NCBI RefSeq assembly: GCF_900172315.1
Contig: NZ_FWFV01000009.1
Coordinates: 1-64,000, forward strand
Length of the DNA stretch: 64,000 bases
From: Palleronia marisminoris
GTDB taxonomy: Bacteria > Pseudomonadota > Alphaproteobacteria > Rhodobacterales > Rhodobacteraceae
Direction: 5' to 3'
Shown: positions 47,849-62,108 of the stretch, in pieces
How the letters are laid out: every line of letters begins with the position of its first letter
Numbering within the stretch: position 1 is the stretch's first letter
The notes under the pieces: generated by a model
Database searches by the model: none
What the model was told of the DNA's origin: nothing
What the model saw: the letters and a program-made list of their open reading frames with translations, nothing else
Program-made: the position numbers and the translations under genes

Positions 47849-48729
47849 GTGGCGATGTCTCCTGAAACGTGCTGTGCCGCGGCCTGAAGCCCGGCTTCAA
47901 GCGCTGCCGCCGGCTCTGCTCCGTCGCGTTCGACGGCGATGTGGGCGGCCATGAAGGTGTCTCCGGCCCCGGTCACGCGGGTGACGAGGACTTCGGGCGG
48001 GGTAGCCGTCAGAACCACGCCATCCCGCGCCGAGGCGGCCGGCCGGGGCCCGTCGGTCACGACGACCCGAGCCGCGCCCCGATCCGACAGACCCCGTGCG
48101 GCGTCCGCAGCCGTCTTTGGGCGCGCGCCGAGAAGCAGGCCGGCCTCTTCGAGATTGACGTAGAACGTGGCGCCCGGCATCCGGAGAAGCGGTGCCAGTC
48201 GGTGCGCCTTCCCGGGCGAGGCGGGCGCGATGCGCAGGTCCGCGGCCGACAGCCACGGCCCCTTCGCGATCCGGCCCAGCAGCCCCTCGGACAGGTTCCC
48301 GTCGAGCGCCACGACCCCCTCGAACGGCGCGGCTTCGGTGCCGAACCGCCCATCGACGAGGGGGGTCAGGATCTTGTCGTCTGCCCGTTCCAACGAATGG
48401 GCGTCGGCGATCGCCGCGACCAGGCCGTTGGCTCCCTCGATGGCCATGTAGCGGTCCGTCGGCAGGTCGTCCGAGACATAGGCATGCGCCGTGCCGATGC
48501 CGCGTTGCCGCGCCTCTTCAAGCAGCGCCGTGCCGTCGATATCGCGCCCGACCGCCGTGAGAAGTTCGCAGCCCACGCCGAAGCGAGCGAGCCCGAACGC
48601 GATGTTCAACGCGACGCCGCCCGGTACGCGGATGATGTGGCCCGGAACGTCCGAACCGACGGACATATGCGCGGGGGTCCGGCCGATCACGTCCCACAGG
48701 ACGCTGCCGATGCAGAGAACGGGTGTCAT
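47845..48729 (-). CDS. psuK: Pseudouridine kinase (PfkB family)
   Basis: A 294-residue PfkB/ribokinase-type sugar kinase. The N-terminal CIGSVLWDVIGR and GGVALNIAFGLARFG match the substrate-binding part; the C-terminal VTGAGDTFMAAH holds the anion hole and catalytic Asp. Coupling to psuG by an ATGA overlap identifies pseudouridine as the likely substrate: psuK makes pseudouridine 5'-phosphate, psuG cleaves it. Confidence 0.9.
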   Translation of the reverse strand: MTPVLCIGSVLWDVIGRTPAHMSVGSDVPGHIIRVPGGVALNIAFGLARFGVGCELLTAVGRDIDGTALLEEARQRGIGTAHAYVSDDLPTDRYMAIEGANGLVAAIADAHSLERADDKILTPLVDGRFGTEAAPFEGVVALDGNLSEGLLGRIAKGPWLSAADLRIAPASPGKAHRLAPLLRMPGATFYVNLEEAGLLLGARPKTAADAARGLSDRGAARVVVTDGPRPAASARDGVVLTATPPEVLVTRVTGAGDTFMAAHIAVERDGAEPAAALEAGLQAAAQHVSGDIAT

Positions 48730-48785
48730 GCCGCCTGATTGCGGCAGAGCCAAAGCGGGCGCAAGGGCCTGCGCCGCGGAATGTC

Positions 48786-49925
48786 CTAGCCCCGGTGAAT
48801 CCACCCGCCGCCGAAGACGCGCGTGCTCTCGGTGTCGTAGAACACGCAGGCCTGACCGGGCGAGACGCCTTCCTCGGCGACGATCAGCTCGACCTCGGCC
48901 TCGGTGTCCGAGATCGGACGCACGATCGCGTCGCGCGGCGGGCGGGTCGAGCGGACCTTCACCCCCAGATGCCATTCGGGCTGCGAGGTGAACGGGGCGT
49001 CACCCAGCCAGTTGATCTCGCGCACCGGGACGATGCGGGTCGAGAGCAGCTCTTTCGGGCCCACGATGACGTGGCGTTTCTCGACGTCGAGCTTCACGAC
49101 ATAGAGCGGTTCGGCCAGCCCGCCGATCCCCAGACCGCGCCGCTGCCCAACCGTGTAGTGGATCACGCCCTCGTGGGTGCCGAGCACATGCCCGTCCACA
49201 TCGATGATCTCGCCCGGGTCTGCCGCGCCGGGACGCAGCTTCTCGATGACGCTCGCGTAGTCGCCGTTGGGTACGAAGCAGATGTCCTGGCTGTCGGGCT
49301 TGTCCGCGACGCTGAGCCCGTGCTTCGCGGCAAGGCCGCGCGTTTCGGCCTTCGTCGACAGGTGACCCAGCGGGAAGCGCAGGTAGTCGAGCTGCTCTGG
49401 CGTGGTCGAGAACAGGAAGTAGCTTTGATCCCGGTTCGGGTCGGCAGCACGGTGCAGCTCCGGCCCGGCGATGCCGGTGCGGCGTTGAATATAGTGGCCC
49501 GTCGCCATGCAATCGGCGTCGAGATCCTTGGCGGTGGCAAGAAGATCGCGGAACTTGACGCGCTCGTTGCACCGGATGCAGGGCACGGGCGTGGCACCGG
49601 CCAGGTAGCTGTCGGCAAACTCGTCGATCACGGACTCCCTGAAGGTGTTCTCGTAGTCGAGGACGTAATGGGGAAAGCCCATCGTCTCGGCCACGCGGCG
49701 CGCGTCGTGGATGTCGCGGCCGGCACAGCACGCGCCCTTCTTGGCCAGCGCTGCGCCGTGGTCATAGAGTTGCAGCGTGATCCCGACCACATCGTACCCC
49801 TGCGACGCAAGTTCGGCCGCGACGACGGATGAGTCGACCCCGCCCGACATGGCGACGATCACGCGGGTTTCGCTTGGGGGCTTTGCAAAACCCAGCGAAT
49901 TCAATGCGGTGGCGTCCAAGGCCAT
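48786..49925 (-). CDS. mnmA: tRNA-specific 2-thiouridylase
   Basis: A 379-residue ATP-dependent enzyme that places sulfur at position 2 of wobble uridine 34 in tRNA-Lys, -Glu and -Gln. The PP-loop is [13 protein letters not shown] near residue 24; the catalytic Cys pair is in [11 protein letters not shown] near residue 116 and CFVPNGDYA near residue 213; [18 protein letters not shown] lies near residue 63. GGGGA precedes the ATG. It is divergent from the sciP-like gene. Confidence 0.96.
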   Translation of the reverse strand: MALDATALNSLGFAKPPSETRVIVAMSGGVDSSVVAAELASQGYDVVGITLQLYDHGAALAKKGACCAGRDIHDARRVAETMGFPHYVLDYENTFRESVIDEFADSYLAGATPVPCIRCNERVKFRDLLATAKDLDADCMATGHYIQRRTGIAGPELHRAADPNRDQSYFLFSTTPEQLDYLRFPLGHLSTKAETRGLAAKHGLSVADKPDSQDICFVPNGDYASVIEKLRPGAADPGEIIDVDGHVLGTHEGVIHYTVGQRRGLGIGGLAEPLYVVKLDVEKRHVIVGPKELLSTRIVPVREINWLGDAPFTSQPEWHLGVKVRSTRPPRDAIVRPISDTEAEVELIVAEEGVSPGQACVFYDTESTRVFGGGWIHRG

Positions 49926-50053
49926 TTGGGTCCCCGAAATTTTCTGCAGAGGTCTGGTAGGTAGGGAAAATGCCGTGGATTCTCAAGGCCTGCGTTCACC
50001 ACCCTTTAAACCGTTCCGGCACAAGGTCGAATTGGGAACGGAAGGGGAACGGG

Positions 50054-50332
50054 ATGTATCTGAAGAAATTATCGGGACCGCGGGCTGTGGCCCTGCCGGG
50101 GGGGAAGTCGATGACGCGCGCCGATCTGCCGGACGCTGGCACGCAACGCTGGGTCGCCAGTCGGAAGGCCACTGTCGTGCGGGCCGTGATGGCAGGGCTC
50201 ATCACCAAGGACGAGGCGATGGGGATGTACGACTTGTCCGACGAGGAACTGGAGAGCTGGACGCGCGCTGTTTCCACGCATGGGGAAGCCGCTCTTCGGG
50301 CGACACGTGTGCAAAAGTATAGACAACCGTAA
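50054..50332 (+). CDS. sciP: SciP-like DUF1153 regulator
   Basis: A 92-residue DUF1153 protein. In Caulobacter this family includes SciP, which blocks transcription of CtrA-dependent genes early in the cell cycle. The family core is clear: LPGGKSMTRADLPDAGTQRW, then a helix-turn-helix (ATVVRAVMAGLITKDEAMGMY, DLSDEELESW). AAGGGG precedes the ATG at 50054; the upstream in-frame extension lacks support. It lies 98 bp ahead of ctrA on the same strand, so regulator and antagonist are adjacent. Confidence 0.88.
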   Translation: MYLKKLSGPRAVALPGGKSMTRADLPDAGTQRWVASRKATVVRAVMAGLITKDEAMGMYDLSDEELESWTRAVSTHGEAALRATRVQKYRQP

Positions 50333-50370
50333 GCTGTATTCGGTTATCTAGATCAGCGATCGCCGATTCG

Positions 50371-50385
50371 GTAACTTTAGGTTAA
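50371..50385 (+). promoter_or_regulatory. Candidate CtrA box upstream of ctrA
   Basis: GTAA-N7-TTAA at 50371-50385 differs by one base from the CtrA full site TTAA-N7-TTAA. It lies 45 bp before the ctrA start within an AT-rich 98-bp gap. In Caulobacter, CtrA boxes overlap the -35 region, and ctrA is autoregulated; the same is inferred here. Confidence 0.45.
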
Positions 50386-50430
50386 TGATTTACGGTGAAG
50401 GATGAACGGGCAGCGAAAACGGAGTGGTCG

Positions 50431-55443
<5,013 letters not shown>

Positions 55444-55458
55444 GCCCAAATCGACGGT

Positions 55459-55473
55459 GTTCACTTAAAGTTC
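55459..55473 (+). promoter_or_regulatory. LexA (SOS) box 1, GTTC-N7-GTTC
   Basis: GTTC-ACTTAAA-GTTC is a perfect match to the alphaproteobacterial LexA operator. It lies 60 bp before the 39-codon gene at 55533. A second perfect box in the opposite orientation starts 13 bp further on, so chance occurrence is unlikely. Confidence 0.8.
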
Positions 55474-55485
55474 TTTACAAACCGT

Positions 55486-55500
55486 GAACGATATGAGAAC
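55486..55500 (-). promoter_or_regulatory. LexA (SOS) box 2, reverse orientation
   Basis: GAAC-GATATGA-GAAC reads GTTC-N7-GTTC on the minus strand, a second perfect alphaproteobacterial LexA site. It lies 33 bp before the small-protein start, with its centre 27 bp from that of box 1. A TTTACA (55474-55479) between the boxes is a possible -35, but no convincing -10 at the standard spacing is visible. Confidence 0.78.
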
Positions 55501-55532
55501 AAATAAGCATCAGAGGAACATGGAGGCCCCCG

Positions 55533-55652
55533 ATGCTTCGCACGCTGAAAGACACGATCCGCCGCTCGGACACGTTCGTCGAGGATTTCGCGGGATGCGC
55601 GGCGCTGGCCCTGTTCCTGGTAGCCGGCCTCCATCTGCCGACATTCCTTTAG
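55533..55652 (+). CDS. 39-residue predicted SOS-induced membrane protein
   Basis: A short gene with a strong GGAGG site 6 bases before its ATG and a stop at 55650-55652. The first 18 residues (MLRTLKDTIRRSDTFVED) are charged and probably amphipathic; residues 19-39 (FAGCAALALFLVAGLHLPTFL) form one hydrophobic helix that fits a single membrane pass. Two perfect LexA boxes precede it and a terminator follows, so it is a self-contained unit expected to be induced by DNA damage. Architecture recalls Caulobacter SidA/DidA, small SOS or damage-induced membrane division inhibitors, without evident sequence similarity. Similar short proteins may occur in relatives. Confidence 0.78.
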   Translation: MLRTLKDTIRRSDTFVEDFAGCAALALFLVAGLHLPTFL

Positions 55653-55765
55653 GTTTCTGCCTGCGTCTCCCGGGCAGGGTCCCGTGCATGATCCGCCCCC
55701 AGCGACATGCGCGACGCCACTGCCGGATCCGCCTCGATCCACGACCCACCCGGACGCGCATCCTC

Positions 55766-55801
55766 ACCGCCGCCATCCACCCGGATGCGCGGCGGTTTTT
55801 T
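55766..55801 (+). terminator. Rho-independent terminator of the SOS small-protein unit
   Basis: A long stem (ACCGCC-GC-CATCC paired with GGATG-CGC-GGCGGT, one bulged base, 4-base loop ACCC) is followed by six Ts at 55796-55801. On the minus strand there is no T run, so it terminates plus-strand transcription from the small gene about 110 bp upstream. Confidence 0.8.
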
Positions 55802-55803
55802 CG

Positions 55804-56253
55804 TCAGGCGGTGGCGTTTTCCTCGGCTGTCGCAAACGCTTCGGTCGCGGCATCGAGCGCCAGCATGATCGAGGCGTGGCGGTTCTTGTAGTCTCGCGCC
55901 GGGCGCAGCACCTCAAGCCCGTCGAATGGGGCGGAGGGCGCCGGACCGTCCTGCTTCAGCATCGCGCGCAGCTCGTCCCGCGCCTGCTCGAGCTCGGCAC
56001 GGTCACGACCCAGGATCGATTTCCCTACGACGGCGGCCGAAGCCTGTCCCAAAGCGCAGGCCTTCACGTCCTGCCCATAGGCGACGACGCGTCCGTCGGC
56101 GACTGCGATGTCCACGGTCACTGTCGAGCCGCAGAGCGGTGAGCGCTTCTTCACCGTGGCATGCGGATGATCCAGCCGCTCGGTCAGCGGTATGTCCGCC
56201 GCGAGCTCGAGGATGCGGCCCGAATAGAGCTTGATGAGATCGCTGTCGGACAT
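55804..56253 (-). CDS. NifU/IscU-like iron-sulfur scaffold protein
   Basis: A 149-residue cytoplasmic protein of the NifU_N/SufU family, which assembles Fe-S clusters before transfer. Two of the three usual Cys ligands are visible: SPLCGSTVTVDIAV near residue 40 and VKACALGQASAAVVGKS near residue 67. The third Cys, normally near the C-terminal end (RxxCA), is replaced: the corresponding segment reads YKNRHASIMLALDA. It may therefore be a variant scaffold or trafficking factor. AGGGAAAG precedes the ATG. It is divergent from hisI. Confidence 0.85.
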   Translation of the reverse strand: MSDSDLIKLYSGRILELAADIPLTERLDHPHATVKKRSPLCGSTVTVDIAVADGRVVAYGQDVKACALGQASAAVVGKSILGRDRAELEQARDELRAMLKQDGPAPSAPFDGLEVLRPARDYKNRHASIMLALDAATEAFATAEENATA

Positions 56254-56325
56254 GACTTTCCCTTGCTTGGTCCGTGATAGATAAGCGGTTCTATCCGTTT
56301 CGCAATCTCCTTCGAAAGGTGGCAC

Positions 56326-56679
56326 ATGTTCGATCCGGCTACCCTTAAATTCGACGCGGCGGGACTCGTGCCTGCGATCGCGCAGGATCATTCCAGTGGC
56401 GAAGTCCTGATGCTCGCCTGGATGAATGCCGAGGCCGTCGCGAAGACGCTCGACACCGGCCGCGTCACCTATTGGAGCCGCTCGCGCCAGGCCTTCTGGG
56501 TGAAGGGCGAGACGAGCGGCCACCTGCAGCACCTCGTCGAGATGCGTGTGGATTGCGACCGTGACTGCCTGCTGGTCCTGGTGCGCCAGGAGGGGCCGGC
56601 CTGTCACACCGGGCGTCGAAGTTGCTTCTATACCTCGGTGCGCGACGGCGACGAGGTCGAGATCATGGCGCCGGAGTAA
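56326..56679 (+). CDS. hisI: Phosphoribosyl-AMP cyclohydrolase
   Basis: A 117-residue enzyme of histidine biosynthesis that opens the purine ring of PR-AMP. Metal-binding and catalytic parts are visible: [20 protein letters not shown] near residue 44, [12 protein letters not shown] (two Asp, two Cys) near residue 75, and [13 protein letters not shown] with the zinc ligands. It is the stand-alone form, not fused to HisE. AGGTGG precedes the ATG. Its 3' end overlaps gluQ, convergent, by 17 bp. Confidence 0.96.
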   Translation: MFDPATLKFDAAGLVPAIAQDHSSGEVLMLAWMNAEAVAKTLDTGRVTYWSRSRQAFWVKGETSGHLQHLVEMRVDCDRDCLLVLVRQEGPACHTGRRSCFYTSVRDGDEVEIMAPE

Positions 56680-57505
56680 GCCCTAGCCGAGCTCGAAGAT
56701 CAGCGGGCGAGTGGCCCTCGGCACGGTAGGCGGCGATGGCGCGGGCGTCGTCGCGCTTCGCCAGGCGCTTTCCGTGCTCATCCCGGATCAGCCGGTGGTG
56801 GTGGTAAATCGGCGTCGGCAGGTCCAGGAGGCGCTGCAAGAGCACGTGGATCGGCGTGGCTTCGAACAGATCGAGCCCTCGAACCACATGAGTAACGCCT
56901 TGCGCGGCATCGTCCACGACGACCGAAAGGTGGTAGCTCGTCCCCATTTCGCGGCGGGCGAGCACCACGTCGCCGACCTTCTCGATCATCGCCTGCCGGG
57001 TGATCTCCTGCCGTCCGCCGTCGGGTCCAGTTTCCTCGAACCAGAGCGGGCTTGCCCGGTCCAGCGCCCGGTCCATGTGCAGGCGCATCGCGGCGCCTTC
57101 GGGCTCGTTGCCAGCGCGCTTGCAGGTGCCGGGATAGACGATGCCATCCGGCCCCGTCGGAATCGCGCCTTCTTGCGGCGCCGAGGCCGCCTCGCGAATA
57201 TCGCGGCGGTTGCAGGTGCAGGCATAGATCAGCCCCATGGCGCTCAGCCGGTTCAGGGCGTCGCGATAAGCCGGTATCCGCTCGGATTGGCGCATCACAG
57301 GGCGGGGCCAGTCGAGGCCGAGCCAGTGCAGATCATCCTCGATCTGCGCCTCCCATTCGGGGCGCGCGCGGCTATGGTCGATATCTTCGATCCGCAGGAG
57401 GAAAGTGCCGCCGGCGTCCTTCGCCATGTCGTGCGCCATCATGGCCGAGAAGGCGTGGCCAAGGTGAAGCGGCCCCGTGGGAGAGGGAGCGAAGCGCGTG
57501 ATCAC
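56663..57505 (-). CDS. gluQ: Glutamyl-Q tRNA(Asp) synthetase
   Basis: A 280-residue truncated glutamyl-tRNA synthetase that attaches glutamate to the queuosine base of tRNA-Asp. It has the class I HIGH variant [11 protein letters not shown] near residue 12, a zinc site with CTCNRRD and YPGTCK, and a KMSKS-like [10 protein letters not shown] near residue 248. The anticodon-binding domain of full GluRS is missing, which defines GluQ. GTG start, overlapping the trmFO stop by 4 bases (GTGA). Confidence 0.94.
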   Translation of the reverse strand: MITRFAPSPTGPLHLGHAFSAMMAHDMAKDAGGTFLLRIEDIDHSRARPEWEAQIEDDLHWLGLDWPRPVMRQSERIPAYRDALNRLSAMGLIYACTCNRRDIREAASAPQEGAIPTGPDGIVYPGTCKRAGNEPEGAAMRLHMDRALDRASPLWFEETGPDGGRQEITRQAMIEKVGDVVLARREMGTSYHLSVVVDDAAQGVTHVVRGLDLFEATPIHVLLQRLLDLPTPIYHHHRLIRDEHGKRLAKRDDARAIAAYRAEGHSPADLRARLGLTPAP

Positions 57506-58857
57506 GCAGGAACGCGGCCGTCCTGCGTCGCCAGCCAGGCGGTCCAGTCGGCCTTGGCGCGGTCGGTATAGGCCTTGTAGCGCGCCTGGCGGTTCTTGCG
57601 GCCGCCCTTCAGGTCGACCGGGGGAAAGAGCCCGAAATTGACGTTCATGGGTTGGAATGTCTTGGCCTCGGCACCGCCGGTGATGTGGGTCACAAGGGCA
57701 CCGGTCGCCGTCGTCGGCGGGACATCAGCGACGCTCAGACCCATGATCTCGCTGGCGGCGAGGCGGCCGGCGAGTAGGCCCATGGCGGCGCTTTCGACAT
57801 AGCCTTCAACACCGGTGATCTGGCCAGCGAAGCGGATGTTCGGCTGGCTGCGCAACCTCAGGGTCGGGTCCAGAAGCGTCGGCGAATGGATGAACGTATT
57901 GCGATGGATGCCGCCGAGCCGTGCGAAGCGCGCGTCCTGAAGGCCGGGAATCATCCGGAAAACATCGGTTTGCGCACCGTACTTCATCTTCGTCTGGAAG
58001 CCGACGATGTTGTAGAGCGTGCCCAGCTTGTTGTCGCGACGCAGTTGCACCACGGCATGGGCCTTGGTCTGCGGATCATGCGCGTTGGTCAGGCCGACGG
58101 GCTTCATCGGGCCGTGGCGGAGGGTCTCGCGGCCGCGTTCGGCCATGACCTCGATCGGTAGGCAGCCGTCGAAGTAGTTGGCCGTTTCGCCTTCCTTGAA
58201 CTCGGTTTTTTCCGCCGCGAGGAGGGCGTCGATGAAGGCCTCGTACTGCTCCTTGGTCATCGGGCAGTTGATGTAGGCGGTCCGCTCGTCCTCGGTCTCG
58301 CCCTTGTCATAGCGGGATTGGCGCCAGGCGATGTCCATGTCGATGGACTCGGCATGGACGATGGGGGCGATGGCGTCGAAGAAGGCGAGCTGGTCGGCGC
58401 TTGTTTTAGAACGGATCGCTTCTGCCAATGCTCCGGATGTCAGCGGGCCGGTGGCGATGATCCAATGACCGTCTTCGGGAACCTCTGCGATTTCAGCGCC
58501 TTGAACCGTGATCTTCGGGTGGGCCTTCAGCTTCGCCGTGACCGCTTCGGAGAAGGCGTCACGGTCTACGGCCAGCGCACCACCGGCGGGAAGACGGTGG
58601 AGATCTCCCATTTCCATGATGAGGCCGCCGGCCTGGCGCATCTCCCAGTGGAGCAGACCGACGGCGTTCTGCTCGGAATCGTCCGAGCGGAACGAGTTGG
58701 AGCACACCATTTCCGCAAGGTTTCCAGTCTGGTGCGCGAAGGTCTTCACCTGCGGGCGCATCTCGTGGATCACCACGTCGACGCCCATGTTCGCGGCTTG
58801 CCACGCGGCTTCCGAGCCGGCCATGCCGCCGCCAACGATGTGCAGAGTGTCGGTCAT
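57502..58857 (-). CDS. trmFO: Methylenetetrahydrofolate-tRNA-(uracil-5-)-methyltransferase
   Basis: A 451-residue FAD enzyme that makes m5U54 in the tRNA T-loop, using methylenetetrahydrofolate as methyl donor. The FAD-binding [21 protein letters not shown] lies at residue 5 and [10 protein letters not shown] (conserved Cys) near residue 50; the C-terminal [10 protein letters not shown] and NFGLFPPV complete the family pattern. GAGG stands 7 bases before the ATG at 58857. gluQ is coupled downstream. gyrA lies upstream on the same strand, separated by a hairpin. Confidence 0.95.
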   Translation of the reverse strand: MTDTLHIVGGGMAGSEAAWQAANMGVDVVIHEMRPQVKTFAHQTGNLAEMVCSNSFRSDDSEQNAVGLLHWEMRQAGGLIMEMGDLHRLPAGGALAVDRDAFSEAVTAKLKAHPKITVQGAEIAEVPEDGHWIIATGPLTSGALAEAIRSKTSADQLAFFDAIAPIVHAESIDMDIAWRQSRYDKGETEDERTAYINCPMTKEQYEAFIDALLAAEKTEFKEGETANYFDGCLPIEVMAERGRETLRHGPMKPVGLTNAHDPQTKAHAVVQLRRDNKLGTLYNIVGFQTKMKYGAQTDVFRMIPGLQDARFARLGGIHRNTFIHSPTLLDPTLRLRSQPNIRFAGQITGVEGYVESAAMGLLAGRLAASEIMGLSVADVPPTTATGALVTHITGGAEAKTFQPMNVNFGLFPPVDLKGGRKNRQARYKAYTDRAKADWTAWLATQDGRVPA

Positions 58858-58883
58858 GTCGGGCCTCGATGCAGTGCAGGAGT

Positions 58884-58908
58884 CCCGTCGGAGGAAACCT
58901 CCGACGGG
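58884..58908 (-). terminator. Perfect 11-bp hairpin between gyrA and trmFO
   Basis: CCCGTCGGAGG and CCTCCGACGGG form an 11-bp stem with a 3-base loop, 13 bp after the gyrA stop on the minus strand. No T run follows, so it may be an attenuating or RNA-stabilising hairpin or a factor-dependent terminator rather than a classical terminator. Confidence 0.5.
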
Positions 58909-58921
58909 AAGGAGCGCAGGA

Positions 58922-61660
58922 TTACTCGGATTCGTCGCCGTCGACAATGTCCTCGTCCGGCTGCTCGGCGATCCAGGCGACCGAGACGACCTCTTCGCCG
59001 GCGCCGGTGTTGAAGACCCGGACACCGCCCGCACCGCGCGAGCGGAACGAGATGCCTTCGATGGGCACGCGGATCGACTGGCCGCGAGAGGTGGCCAGCA
59101 TGATCTGGTTGTCCATCTCGACCGGGAACGAAGCGACCAGCGGGCCGCCGCGCATGGCGCGATCCATCGCCGAGACGCCCTGACCGCCGCGACCGCGGAC
59201 GGGGTAGTCGTGGGACGACGAGAGCTTGCCGTAGCCTTGGGAGGTGACGGTCAGGATCAGGTCTTCGGCCGCCGACATCTCGGCATAGCGCTCCTGGCTG
59301 AAGTCCTGTGCCTCGGTCGTGGCCTCGTCTTCGTCGGCCTCGGGCTCTTCCGTGACGCCGGCCATGGCGCGGCGCATCTTGAGGTAGGTCTGACGCTCTT
59401 CCGGGGTCGCCTCGAAGTGGCGGATCACCGACATCGAGACGACCTCGTCGTCCTTTCCAAGCCGAATGCCGCGCACGCCGACGGAAGCCCGCGAGTTGAA
59501 CACCCGCACGTCCGTCGAGGGGAAGCGGATCGCGCGTCCCCCGGCTGTCACGAGCATCACGTCCTCTTCCGGGGAGGCGATGCGCGCGTCGATGAGGCGC
59601 ATGCGCTCGTCCTCGAACTTCATGGCGATCTTGCCGGCGCGGTTCACGTTCGTGAAATCGGACAGGGCGTTGCGCCGGACGCTTCCGGCGTTGGTGGCAA
59701 AGACGATCTGCAGCTCGTCCCAATCCTTTTCGTCCCGGTCCACGGGCATGATCGCGGCGATGCCGGTGCCCTCGTCGAGGTTCTGCAGGATGTTGCTGAG
59801 ATAGCGTCCGCGCGCGCCGCGCGAGCCGGCCGGAAGCTGCCAGGTCTTGAGCTTGTAGACCATGCCGGTGGTCGTGAAGACCAGCAGCGGCGTGTGGGTG
59901 TTGGCGACGAACAGGGTCGTGACGACGTCGTCATCTTTGAGCGCGCCGCCCGACAGGCCCTTGCCGCCGCGCCGCTGCGAGCGGAATTCGACCAGCGGCG
60001 TGCGCTTGATGTAGCCGCCGGCGGTGACGGTGACGACCATGTCCTCACGCTCGATAAGGTCCTCGTCCTCCATGTCGCCGGACCATTCGATGATCTCGGA
60101 CCGTCGGGGCACGGCGAACTGCTCGCGCACCTCGCGCAGCTCGTCCGAGATGATCGCCATGATCCGCTCGCGCGAGCGCAGGATGTCGAGGTAGTCCTTG
60201 ATCTTTCCGGCCAGTTCTTCGAGCTCGTCGGTGACTTCCTGCACGCCGATCTGGGTCAGGCGCTGGAGGCGCAGGTCGAGGATGGCGCGGGCCTGGCGTT
60301 CGGAAAGGTTGTAGGTGCCGTCCTCGTTCACGGTGTGGCCGGGATCGTCGATCAGCCGGATGAAGGGCGCGATCTCCATCGCGGGCCAGCGGCGCTCCAT
60401 CAGGCGGACGCGCGCCTCGGCAGCGTCCTGCGAGGACCGGATCGTCTGCACGACCTCGTCCACGTTCGACACCGCGACGGCGAGGCCGCAGAGGATATGC
60501 GCCCGTTCGCGCGCCTTGCGCAGCTCGTAGGCGGTGCGGCGGGCGACGACTTCCTCGCGGAAAGTGATGAAGTGGGTGAGGAACTCGCGCAGGGTCAGCT
60601 GCTCGGGGCGGCCGCCGTGCAGCGCCAGCATGTTGCAGCCGAACGAGGTCTGAAGCGGCGTGAACCGGTAGAGCTGGTTCAGGACGACGTCGGCGGTGGC
60701 GTCCTTCTTCAGCTCGACCACCACGCGCACACCGACCCGGTCGGATTCGTCCTGAACGGCCGAGATGCCTTCGAGGCGCTTTTCCTTCGCCAGATCCGCG
60801 ATCCGCTCGATCAGCGCGGCCTTGTTCACCTGGTAGGGGATCTCGTCGAAGACGATGGCCTCGCGCCCCTTCGAGATCTCCTCGATATGGGACCTGGCGC
60901 GGATGATGACCGAGCCGCGCCCTTCGAGATAGGCCTTGCGCGCGCCCGAGCGGCCGAGGATCTGGGCGCCCGTGGGAAAGTCGGGGGCCGGGATGATCTC
61001 GATCAGGCGTTCGGTCGAGAGGTCGGGATCCTCGATCAGCGCGAGGGTGCCGTCGATGACTTCGCCCAGGTTGTGGGGCGGAATGTTTGTGGCCATGCCG
61101 ACCGCGATGCCGCCGGCGCCGTTGACCAGCATGTTCGGGAAGCGCGCGGGCAGGACGGTGGGTTCGAGGTCCTTGCCGTCGTAATTGTCCTGGAAGTCCA
61201 CCGTGTCCTTCTCGATATCGGCGAGAAGGGACTGGGCGGGCTTGTCCATCCGAACTTCGGTGTAGCGCATGGCCGCGGCGTTGTCGCCGTCCATGGAGCC
61301 GAAGTTGCCCTGGCCGTCGAGCAGCGGCAGCGACATGGAAAAGTCCTGCGCCATCCGCACCAGCGCCTCGTAGATCGCCGAGTCGCCGTGCGGGTGGTAC
61401 TTGCCCATCACGTCGCCGACGGGGCGCGCGGACTTGCGGTAGGGCTTGTCATGCGTGTTGCCGGTCTCGTGCATCGCGTAGAGGATGCGGCGGTGGACAG
61501 GCTTCAGCCCGTCGCGCAGATCGGGGATCGCGCGGCTGACGATGACCGACATGGCATAGTCGAGGAAGGACGAGCGCATCTCGTCCGCGATGTTGATCGT
61601 CGGGCCGGTGTGACGCGGGCCTTCGTCGGCCAGTTCGGGGGGCTCGGGCGTGTCGCTCAA
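58922..61660 (-). CDS. gyrA: DNA gyrase subunit A
   Basis: A 912-residue type II topoisomerase subunit that breaks and rejoins DNA to introduce negative supercoils. The quinolone-determining region [17 protein letters not shown] has Ser at the position of E. coli Ser83 and Glu at Asp87. The catalytic Tyr is in [13 protein letters not shown]. The GyrA box QRRGGKG in [14 protein letters not shown] marks gyrase rather than topoisomerase IV. The gene begins at TTG, with AAAGG 10 bases upstream. An acidic low-complexity insert ([16 protein letters not shown]) lies in the C-terminal pinwheel, near residue 780. Confidence 0.97.
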   Translation of the reverse strand: MSDTPEPPELADEGPRHTGPTINIADEMRSSFLDYAMSVIVSRAIPDLRDGLKPVHRRILYAMHETGNTHDKPYRKSARPVGDVMGKYHPHGDSAIYEALVRMAQDFSMSLPLLDGQGNFGSMDGDNAAAMRYTEVRMDKPAQSLLADIEKDTVDFQDNYDGKDLEPTVLPARFPNMLVNGAGGIAVGMATNIPPHNLGEVIDGTLALIEDPDLSTERLIEIIPAPDFPTGAQILGRSGARKAYLEGRGSVIIRARSHIEEISKGREAIVFDEIPYQVNKAALIERIADLAKEKRLEGISAVQDESDRVGVRVVVELKKDATADVVLNQLYRFTPLQTSFGCNMLALHGGRPEQLTLREFLTHFITFREEVVARRTAYELRKARERAHILCGLAVAVSNVDEVVQTIRSSQDAAEARVRLMERRWPAMEIAPFIRLIDDPGHTVNEDGTYNLSERQARAILDLRLQRLTQIGVQEVTDELEELAGKIKDYLDILRSRERIMAIISDELREVREQFAVPRRSEIIEWSGDMEDEDLIEREDMVVTVTAGGYIKRTPLVEFRSQRRGGKGLSGGALKDDDVVTTLFVANTHTPLLVFTTTGMVYKLKTWQLPAGSRGARGRYLSNILQNLDEGTGIAAIMPVDRDEKDWDELQIVFATNAGSVRRNALSDFTNVNRAGKIAMKFEDERMRLIDARIASPEEDVMLVTAGGRAIRFPSTDVRVFNSRASVGVRGIRLGKDDEVVSMSVIRHFEATPEERQTYLKMRRAMAGVTEEPEADEDEATTEAQDFSQERYAEMSAAEDLILTVTSQGYGKLSSSHDYPVRGRGGQGVSAMDRAMRGGPLVASFPVEMDNQIMLATSRGQSIRVPIEGISFRSRGAGGVRVFNTGAGEEVVSVAWIAEQPDEDIVDGDESE

Positions 61661-61707
61661 AAGGGGGCGCCTTTCTGCTCGGTTGATCCCAGATTTTGTT
61701 GGGTTTC

Positions 61708-61737
61708 ACTATACCAGCACATCGGGTTGGGGGGCAA
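61708..61737 (-). promoter_or_regulatory. Candidate gyrA promoter
   Basis: On the minus strand, TTGCCC (61732-61737) and TATAGT (61708-61713) are separated by 18 bases, a good sigma70-type pair. They lie about 48 bp upstream of the gyrA TTG. A 27-bp palindrome, TTGGCA-N15-TGCCAA (61752-61778), lies just upstream and could be an operator for gyrA or the divergent usg. Confidence 0.5.
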
Positions 61738-61844
61738 TCGGAACCTCCCCTTTGGCAGCCATTGGTCGTGAGTGCCAACATACTGTTTTTGTTGATTTTT
61801 AACGCGGTCGTGGCAGGCTGGTGGGATCAGCATGGAGAAAAGGC

Positions 61845-62108
61845 ATGACCGAAGGCGAGATGCTTCTGAAGGGTTACGGCGTCACGACGGCTGAGATGTT
61901 CTACCGGATGCCGGATTATATCAACGTTCTCAATAGCTTCGTGTGGCAGGACTACGATCGGGCGCCCGATCACGAGCGGCTGTTCGAGTTCGTCGAATAT
62001 TGGCAGCGCGAGATCGAGGGGCCGCTTCATTCCGTGCGCTTCACCCACCGCAAGCTGATCGCTCCGGGTGAGTGGCGTCACGTCACGGGGGAGTTCCCGC
62101 TGCATTAA
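61845..62108 (+). CDS. usg: Usg family protein
   Basis: An 87-residue protein of the alphaproteobacterial Usg family. Family wording is clear: LKGYGVTTAEMFYRMPDYIN, VLNSFVWQDYDRAPDHERL, and FVEYWQREIEGPLHSVRFTH. Its function is not established. GGAG and AAAAGG lie just before the ATG at 61845. It is divergent from gyrA, and its stop overlaps the convergent trpE by 4 bp. Confidence 0.85.
   Translation: MTEGEMLLKGYGVTTAEMFYRMPDYINVLNSFVWQDYDRAPDHERLFEFVEYWQREIEGPLHSVRFTHRKLIAPGEWRHVTGEFPLH

Noticed and set aside
49970-50053. N-terminal extension of the SciP-like protein
   Set aside because: The 28 extra residues do not resemble DUF1153 proteins, while the ATG at 50054 has a good ribosome site and starts the family pattern.
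55484-55891. Longer open frame overlapping the 39-codon gene
   Set aside because: It lacks a ribosome site at its start, runs through the terminator hairpin and into the end of the NifU-like gene, and its composition is unnatural.
58508-61771. A 1087-codon open frame on the plus strand, antisense to gyrA and trmFO
   Set aside because: It mirrors gyrA, a certain gene, and reads as low-complexity Arg/Gly/Asp/Val-rich sequence typical of antisense frames in high-GC DNA.
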